DNA from: Chitinophagaceae bacterium
GTDB lineage: Bacteria > Bacteroidota > Bacteroidia > Chitinophagales > Chitinophagaceae
Assembly: GCA_025360525.1 (NCBI GenBank)
Contig: JANYCA010000185.1
Coordinates: forward strand, 1-54,220
Direction: 5' to 3'
Length of the DNA stretch: 54,220 nucleotides
A model generated the notes under the pieces. It saw nothing but the letters and a program-made list of their open reading frames with translations. It ran no database searches and was not told the origin of the DNA. Numbering within the stretch: the first letter of the stretch is position 1; each line of letters begins with the position of its first letter. This document shows positions 52,572 through 54,220 of this stretch, in pieces. A program made the translations under genes and the position numbers.

Positions 52572-53016
52572 TCAATTGTTTGTATCGGTTGCTCTAAATA
52601 ACCACTCCATATGCTGATCGATATCTTGTCGCAACAACATATTTAGTTGCCCGGTATGATGCTAGGTATGTCGAAGGTTATAGAATAGAATTTCAAAAAC
52701 CGGATAATCCATATCATTGGATTCGTCTTCCTCTTTAAACCTTTGATGTAGATTTTCTTCAGTGAGTGCATAAATTATTTGTTTACATAACCAGCGCTTG
52801 ATTACTGTAAATTTTGTCCGGTATTAAATCACCAATTGTTTCTGTTGGCCTGTCTTTTGCGTCTTTTTGCGTAAAGGAAAGCAGCGGCGAAAAGTCACTT
52901 GGTGGGAGTGTCAAATAATAATCTAAAAAAATTGTACTGTGAAAAGCGATATTGTAAAACCGTCTGTGAGTCGTAACATAGTCATCTGCACAATTTGCGA
53001 TTGTACTGGTCAGCAT
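52572..53016 (-). pseudogene. DinB-like protein, broken
   Basis: The first part reads SFHS-type DinB sequence: DDYVTTHRRFYNIAFHSTIF, LDYYLTLPPSDFSPLLSFT, then DLIPDKIYSNQALVM and a stop. The rest continues in another frame: KQIIYALTEENLHQRFKEED, DYPVFEILFYNLRHT, a TAG (52662-52664) and HHTGQLNMLLRQD...LFRATDTNN-TGA. Aligned mentally with the family, about ten residues are missing at the frame change, and the TAG replaces the Gln of H-x-QHH. DinB-fold proteins carry three metal-binding His, one of which lies after the break. It is non-functional as it stands. Confidence 0.75.
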
Positions 53017-53238
53017 ATCAATACTTACTCCAATTTAATTCCATAATATTTCTTATATCAATGTGTCCATATTTCGTCACGTTGAATACTATTCATAGCC
53101 GCTTTACAATGCCCGTTAACGAAAAAGGCCGGCCGTTGTTAGGGAATACGGTATGCGTTAGCCCAAAACAAAAGTTTATAATTGAAATATCGCTATGTTT
53201 TATTGATTGGCTAAATTTATAATGTCGGTAACATAGTT

Positions 53239-53619
53239 TTAAATTTTGTCCGTGATTGAGTCGTTTATTTTGTGATAGTAAATGTAGGACACTATCAAAA
53301 TCCCTAAAATTATGAGGGGGAAAAATGAAAGGAATACAACGCCGTCAACTGCAATATTGCTGATTGTTGCAAATAAAAAATCAAAAGCAAAACCTGCATA
53401 AGCCCATTCTTTCAGTCGCTTTGGAATTGAAGGAATAATCAAAATCAAAGTACCTAAAACCTTGAATACAACCAAAGCGTTTCCAAAATATACAGGATAG
53501 CCGAGATGCCTAATTCCTTCCCTGGCAAGTTCTGTCTGTGATGTAAGCGCAGGCATTACTCCTTCAAAAAGAAAGATGAAAATAGTTGTTGTCCAAAAAA
53601 TGATTTTGTCTTTTTTCAT
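53239..53619 (-). CDS. DoxX-family membrane protein
   Basis: A 126-residue protein with four membrane helices (about 7-25, 45-65, 70-88, 94-115) and DoxX features: FIFLFEGVMPALTSQTELAR, HLGYPVYFGNALVVFKVLG, KRLKEWAYAGFAFDFLFATI. DoxX-like proteins are linked to quinone or thiosulfate metabolism in some bacteria, but the short Bacteroidota forms have no known role. It is complete and monocistronic. The spacer downstream (53017-53238) and upstream (53620-54070) hold no other gene. Confidence 0.88.
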   Translation of the reverse strand: MKKDKIIFWTTTIFIFLFEGVMPALTSQTELAREGIRHLGYPVYFGNALVVFKVLGTLILIIPSIPKRLKEWAYAGFAFDFLFATISNIAVDGVVFLSFFPLIILGILIVSYIYYHKINDSITDKI

Positions 53620-53841
53620 TTTGGTTAATTTATTGTTTGAATGTTAATTTATGTGGGGTCGTGTACAAGGACAATGAACTCAAATATATGCGAAAGCTTC
53701 TATAATTCTATTTTGCCTCATCAGATAATCAATTCTTTATTATCCCTTCCATCCACATAGTAGGCTGTATTTGCGGAGTAGGATGTGGAGTTCTAAAAAT
53801 ATCCCTTAACGCCTATATCAACAATGGTATTAATGTAGGCA

Positions 53842-54025
53842 CTGTGTGCTGATTTCCCTAAACCTGTTTACCAATTTTATGGGTAATTTCAACCTACTTA
53901 TTTATTGCCTAAACCGTTTTGCTCAGTGCCTTCGAATCTTGGTCAAAAGACCAACATCCGAAGGCACTGAGTAGGTTGCTTATTTTAAAGGCTTACCAAC
54001 AAGGGTGAAAAAACCGTTGTTAGCT
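53842..54025. repeat. Dispersed intergenic repeat, copy 2, with large hairpin
   Basis: Second copy of the repeat at 42032-42208, in the 53620-54070 spacer. Here the hairpin is intact: CTCAGTGCCTTCG (53922-53934) pairs with CGAAGGCACTGAG (53959-53971), and TTGGTC pairs with GACCAA inside. A second small dyad, AACAA-GGGT...ACC-TTGTT, lies at about 53998-54021. It is 46 nt from the partial gene at the window end. Confidence 0.8.
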
Positions 54026-54070
54026 GTCAGCGTTTTTCCAATTAGATGTAGGGCCGCTTAGTATAATTTA

Positions 54071-54220
54071 TCATTTGCTCTCCTTTTCAAAAATTTTTCT
54101 TCTTATTTCAATTCCTTTGTCCGACGCAAATAAAATATCTAAGATAAAACCCATAGCAGCTACTGCTAATAGTCCTGCAAGAAAGTTACTATTTATGTGG
54201 AGTTCAACATATTTGCGAAC
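54071..54220 (-). CDS. C-terminal end of a membrane protein (runs off window)
   Basis: The last 49 codons of a minus-strand gene entering from the right edge: VRKYVELHINSNFLAGLLAV, a hydrophobic helix AGLLAVAAMGFILDILFA, and a charged end SDKGIEIRRKIFEKESK before TGA (54071). One membrane helix with a basic cytoplasmic tail is visible. No family can be named from this part. Confidence 0.5.
   Translation of the reverse strand, partial: VRKYVELHINSNFLAGLLAVAAMGFILDILFASDKGIEIRRKIFEKESK

Noticed and set aside
1..54220. CRISPR arrays, tRNA or rRNA genes
   Set aside because: No regularly spaced direct repeats and no tRNA T-arm or rRNA-like sequence recognised on either strand by eye; a tRNAscan or Infernal run would be decisive.

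Overview
The window looks like a chromosomal segment of a low-GC Bacteroidota, most likely family Chitinophagaceae (order Chitinophagales). The evidence is a SusC/SusD pair, a PorW/SprE-like type IX secretion protein, a bactofilin, several Bacteroidota-type promoter elements (TAnnTTTG, once with TTTG at the right distance) and an almost complete lack of Shine-Dalgarno sites. I made no database comparison, so genus is not assigned.

Layout. 0-0.2 kb: 5' end of an IS30-family transposase with a strong hairpin over its start codon. 0.5-8.5 kb: SusC/SusD outer-membrane uptake pair (minus) and a divergent exported six-hairpin glycosidase, probably a small glycan-use locus. 8.6-9.3 kb: DUF2490 outer-membrane protein. 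9.5-15.0 kb: a translationally coupled TIR protein + nSTAND1 NTPase with a central membrane helix, a beta-propeller-like part and TPR-like repeats. It is the best candidate for a defence or signalling system here. 15.2-18.9 kb: signal peptidase I, a CBM48-like mini-protein and a cytochrome c-sugar dehydrogenase fusion. 19.1-19.6 kb: a decayed cell-surface protein. 19.6-24.8 kb: threonine operon thrA-thrB-thrC with a possible Thr-rich leader peptide. 24.9-27.5 kb: PEP carboxylase, divergent from thrA; both enzymes bear on aspartate-family synthesis (PEPC makes oxaloacetate). 27.7-29.8 kb: fasciclin protein, anti-sigma and ECF sigma factors. 30.1-39.1 kb: GNAT, SprT-like protein, small membrane protein, bactofilin, a peptidase-less M23-type membrane protein, PorW/SprE-like protein, PBP1A and a DUF6992-like protein. 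This is a cell-envelope block.

39.3-54.2 kb is accessory and decaying. It starts with a TonB receptor broken by two in-frame stops. Single minus-strand genes follow (exported small protein, TIM-barrel epimerase, truncated alpha/beta hydrolase, acyltransferase-type membrane protein, serine hydrolase with a Trp-to-stop change, broken histidine kinase, small tyrosine phosphatase, broken DinB, DoxX). The spacers between them carry two families of imperfect dispersed repeats. The arrangement resembles a cassette-like gene bank, but no integrase is visible and this is inference. Within it, 47.0-50.9 kb is an intact-looking gene group: two unusual low-complexity exported proteins, an outer-membrane protein, an OmpR-type regulator and a histidine kinase.

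The standard genetic code applies: TGG encodes Trp throughout, and TGA, TAG and TAA all end intact genes. I saw no tRNA, rRNA or CRISPR array.
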